A DNA stretch of 6,961 nucleotides from Planctomycetaceae bacterium. GTDB taxonomy: Bacteria > Planctomycetota > Planctomycetia > Pirellulales > Thermoguttaceae. Under the pieces are notes generated by a model. The model saw only the letters and a list, made by a program, of their open reading frames with translations, was not told the DNA's origin and did no database searches. Location of the stretch: assembly GCA_031266315.1 (NCBI GenBank), contig JAISBG010000003.1, positions 1 to 6,961 on the forward strand, read 5' to 3'. Shown one piece after another: positions 4,856 to 6,961 of this stretch. The translations under genes were made by a program, and so were the position numbers. Every line of letters starts with the position of its first letter. Position 1 is the first letter of the stretch.

Positions 4856-5959
4856 ATGATGTTTTCTTTTCCGATAAAACTGGCATTTTGTATTACGGAA
4901 TTAAACATTGGCGGCGCAGAGCGGGCGATGTGTGAGTTGGCGGTTCGGCTGGACAAATCGCGTTTTTCTGTTACGGTTTATTCGCTTCAGGCTCCGCCGG
5001 ATTGTGTATCAAAATCCTGTGTGCCAATGCTTGAAGCGGCGAAAATTCCTGTACAATTTCTCAATATGCACGGATTGCAATCTTTTCCGGCTGGTTTTTT
5101 TCGATTACGGAAATTGTTAAAAGAACAACAACCGGCAATTTTTTTATCGTACCTTTTTCATGCCAATTTTCTTGGCAGACTGGTGGCGCGTTCTGTTGGG
5201 GTCAAACATATTTTTTCAGGAATTCGTGTTGCGGAAAAAAAAGCCGCGTGGCATTTACTTTTCGATCGTTGGACAAACCGATGGGTCGAGAAAAATATCT
5301 GTGTCAGTCATTCTGTTGCCGAATTTACGGAAACGGTTGGTCGGTTGGCGAAAGAAAAAATTATTGTGATTCCCAACGGAATTGATATTGCTCCGATTAA
5401 TGAAATTAACAACAAAAAATTAAATCGTGTTATTTTTATTGGTCGGTTGACATATCAAAAAGGAGTGGATTGGTTTTTAGAAACGACTCCTGATTGGTTA
5501 GGACAATTGCCGGATTGGGAATGTTGGATTGTCGGCGACGGCGAAGATCATAACCGTTTAATAAATATTTTGTACGGTAAAAACTATGATTCTGTTCGTA
5601 ACCGTATCAAATTTTCCGGTTGGCGTTCAGATATTTTGGAACTTCTTGTAACGTCTAAGATATTGGTTTTGCCGTCGCGTTGGGAAGGGATGCCGAATGT
5701 TGTTCTTCAGGCGATGAGTGTTCGACTTCCTGTTGTTGCGACGGAGGTCGAGGGGATTTCGGAATTACTGGGCGAAAATATAACCAGTCAAACCTGCAAA
5801 TTCGGTGATAACAAAACAATGACGGAACGAATTTTAACATTGGCAACCAATTCCGATTTGGCGGAATGGTTAGGAAATCAAAATCGGGAACAAGTTCAAA
5901 AATTCTTCTCAATAGATGCTGTTGTCCGACGTTATGAAAAACTTTTCGTACCGGAATAA
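4856..5959 (+). CDS. GT4-type glycosyltransferase (GT-B fold)
   Basis: This 367-residue cytoplasmic or membrane-associated enzyme should transfer a sugar from a nucleotide-sugar donor to a glycan or lipid acceptor. The N-terminal Rossmann domain has the GT4 opening ITELNIGGAERAMCELA (13-29), then SGIR (121-124), ICVSHSVAEF (148-157) and the linker VIPNGID (171-177). The C-terminal donor domain has FIGRLTYQKGVDWFL (194-208, with Arg197 and Lys202), WIVGDGED (224-231), FSGWRSDI (253-260) and LPSRWEGMPNVVLQAM (272-287). In the EX7E motif the first Glu is Glu277, but position 285 is Gln (codon CAG at 5708-5710). The following segment reads SVRLPVVAT, where Gly-Leu-Pro is usual. The start may be 4856 or 4859 (MM); no Shine-Dalgarno site is seen. 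It stands alone and is divergent from queA, so the acceptor and polymer are unknown. Confidence 0.92.
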   Translation: MMFSFPIKLAFCITELNIGGAERAMCELAVRLDKSRFSVTVYSLQAPPDCVSKSCVPMLEAAKIPVQFLNMHGLQSFPAGFFRLRKLLKEQQPAIFLSYLFHANFLGRLVARSVGVKHIFSGIRVAEKKAAWHLLFDRWTNRWVEKNICVSHSVAEFTETVGRLAKEKIIVIPNGIDIAPINEINNKKLNRVIFIGRLTYQKGVDWFLETTPDWLGQLPDWECWIVGDGEDHNRLINILYGKNYDSVRNRIKFSGWRSDILELLVTSKILVLPSRWEGMPNVVLQAMSVRLPVVATEVEGISELLGENITSQTCKFGDNKTMTERILTLATNSDLAEWLGNQNREQVQKFFSIDAVVRRYEKLFVPE

Positions 5960-6125
5960 TTTTTTTATCTCATTAATATTATCGTTTTGAAAATGACCGT
6001 CTATTTTATTTTTAAAAAGGCGTACTGATTGGAGTTGATTACTGAACAACCGGCGCGACTCTTCAGCGAAGTTTTTGACGAATTGCTCACTTGTGTTGCT
6101 GTAACTGCCTATTTAAAAACTGGTC

Positions 6126-6154
6126 TTTACATTTTTATATTTAATTTTTATAAT
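6126..6154 (+). promoter_or_regulatory. sigma70-like promoter of the HD-domain gene
   Basis: TTTACA (6126-6131) and a perfect TATAAT (6149-6154) are separated by exactly 17 bases in a very AT-rich stretch. Transcription would begin near 6161, leaving a leader of about 44 bases. This is the best promoter match in the window. It indicates that the HD gene is transcribed independently of the glycosyltransferase. Confidence 0.6.
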
Positions 6155-6194
6155 CCACCTTTCATGAAAATATTACAAATTTTACCTAAATTTC

Positions 6195-6199
6195 AGGAG
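6195..6199 (+). promoter_or_regulatory. Shine-Dalgarno site AGGAG
   Basis: AGGAG followed by five A and then ATG at 6205. This fixes the start of the HD-domain protein. It is the only clear Shine-Dalgarno sequence before any gene in the window. Confidence 0.75.
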
Positions 6200-6204
6200 A
6201 AAAA

Positions 6205-6756
6205 ATGGAACGCGATGAGGCTTGGAATTTGCTGAACCGGTACAATCAAAATCCTTTTCATCTTTATCATGCGCAAGTGATGGAAGGTGTGATGAAATAT
6301 TTTGCGTTGCGTGAAGGTTTTTCGGACGCGGAGGAATTTTGGGGAATTGTTGGTCTGTTACACGATCTCGATTTTGAACAATTTCCAGAGGAACACTGTA
6401 TCCGTCAGCAAATCATTATGAAAGAACACGGAGTTGATCCGGCAATTATTCGTGCAACTATTTCACACGGTTGGATGTTGACGGTTGATGTGAAACCGGA
6501 ACACCGCATGGAAAAAATTCTTTACGCAACCGATGAATTAACCGGTTTGATTGGAGCGGTTGCTCTCATGCGGCCTTCAAAAAGCGTTCGGGATATGGAA
6601 GTCCGGTCAATTGCCAAAAAGTTCAAAACTCCGGCATTTGCCGCCGGTTGTTCTCGTGAAGTTATTCGGCGTGGCGCGGAATTGCTCGAATGGTCTCTCG
6701 AAGAACTCTTCGCCAATACCCTCGAAGCGATGAGAAATGTCAATCTCGTTCAATAA
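6205..6756 (+). CDS. HD-domain metal-dependent phosphohydrolase family protein
   Basis: This is a 183-residue soluble protein with no signal peptide or membrane segment. The HD metal-site pattern is visible: His22 in LYHAQVMEGVM, His53-Asp54 in GLLHDLDFEQFPEEH, His64, His88 in ISHGW and Asp110 in ATDELTGLIGA. The later blocks ALMRPSKSVRDMEVRSIAKKFK (about 120-141) and FAAGCSREVIRRGAELL (145-161) match a compact bacterial family of HD proteins of about 180-190 residues, usually annotated only as HDIG or HD-domain hydrolases. HD enzymes cleave phosphate esters of nucleotides or related substrates; the substrate here is unknown. The start is fixed by AGGAG at 6195-6199. A TTTACA-N17-TATAAT promoter just upstream suggests its own transcript, and two abutting hairpins lie 107 bases downstream. 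The superfamily is firm and the exact reaction open. Confidence 0.9.
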   Translation: MERDEAWNLLNRYNQNPFHLYHAQVMEGVMKYFALREGFSDAEEFWGIVGLLHDLDFEQFPEEHCIRQQIIMKEHGVDPAIIRATISHGWMLTVDVKPEHRMEKILYATDELTGLIGAVALMRPSKSVRDMEVRSIAKKFKTPAFAAGCSREVIRRGAELLEWSLEELFANTLEAMRNVNLVQ

Positions 6757-6863
6757 TCCGTAACATTTCAACACGGAAAAAATGTGAAAAATTGCTGATT
6801 CTACCGGATTAGGTGTTTCCCACTGGAGTCGTCAAATTGGTAATCATAAAGGTAGGTAGGTGG

Positions 6864-6904
6864 GCGACCTTTTGCTAAAAGGTCGCGTCGGCGTACTCGC
6901 CGAC
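6864..6904. repeat. two abutting perfect hairpins downstream of the HD gene
   Basis: GCGACCTTTT-GCT-AAAAGGTCGC (6864-6886, 10-bp perfect stem, 3-nt loop) is followed without a gap by GTCGGCG-TACT-CGCCGAC (6887-6904, 7-bp perfect stem, 4-nt loop). Neither is followed by a T-run, so simple intrinsic termination is not supported. The short perfect stems with a TAC-containing loop recall the hairpins at 1588-1812. They may belong to a dispersed palindromic repeat continuing beyond the window. Confidence 0.75.
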
Positions 6905-6961
6905 AGTGAATTAGATTAACAATAGCAAATTGAGTTGCCTTCCGTTTTGGAATCAAGTTAC

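Noticed and set aside
6029..6235. 68-codon frame starting at TTG before the HD gene
   Set aside because: It overlaps the well-supported HD start and contains the promoter and Shine-Dalgarno site of that gene. Kept only as a low-interest finding about a possible remnant.
6864..6904. Intrinsic terminator for the HD gene
   Set aside because: The stems are strong but no T-run follows either of them, and they lie over 100 bases from the stop codon.
6757..6961. tRNA or other structured RNA gene in the right-end spacer
   Set aside because: No cloverleaf, T-loop or CCA-like pattern could be found. Only the two hairpins stand out.

Overview
The window reads as a chromosomal segment of a moderately AT-rich member of the Planctomycetota. 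The main grounds are a DUF1559 (SBP_bac_10-type) protein followed by a small carboxypeptidase-regulatory-like lipoprotein, a pairing typical of that phylum, plus a secreted formylglycine-type sulfatase and mostly absent Shine-Dalgarno sequences. The phylum assignment is an inference from gene content. Genus and habitat cannot be read from the sequence.

Layout, left to right. (1) 2-949: a DUF1559 protein cut at its 5' end by the window edge. The reading frame is open to the first base, so the methionine at 125 is internal. (2) 983-1471: a small lipoprotein, probably co-transcribed with it. (3) 1472-1930: a 459-base gene-free stretch filled by a composite palindromic repeat. It is made of nested, inverted copies of short hairpins, is flanked by an 18-bp direct repeat, and ends 14 bases before the next start codon. 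(4) 1931-3409: a secreted sulfatase. (5) 3410-3635: a convergent spacer with nothing recognisable. (6) 3636-4667, minus strand: queA, the tRNA queuosine-pathway ribosyltransferase-isomerase. (7) 4668-4855: a divergent intergenic region with a duplicated queA start, three TTGACA hexamers spaced exactly 21 bp apart, and a 31/32-nt inverted repeat. (8) 4856-5959: a GT4-type glycosyltransferase with Gln in place of the second Glu of the EX7E motif. (9) 5960-6204: a spacer carrying a good sigma70-like promoter and the only clear Shine-Dalgarno site. (10) 6205-6756: an HD-domain phosphohydrolase. (11) 6757-6961: a spacer with two abutting perfect hairpins.

The genes do not form one pathway. DUF1559 and the lipoprotein look like one envelope-associated unit, and the sulfatase is an exported carbohydrate-desulfation enzyme. 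QueA, the glycosyltransferase and the HD protein are separate functions with their own control regions. I see no convincing new multi-gene system. The unusual signals are in the non-coding DNA: the composite palindrome, whose arm-to-arm differences preserve base pairing in the central hairpins; the duplicated queA start with a 13-codon overlapping frame; and the phased, mirrored TTGACA sites between queA and the glycosyltransferase.
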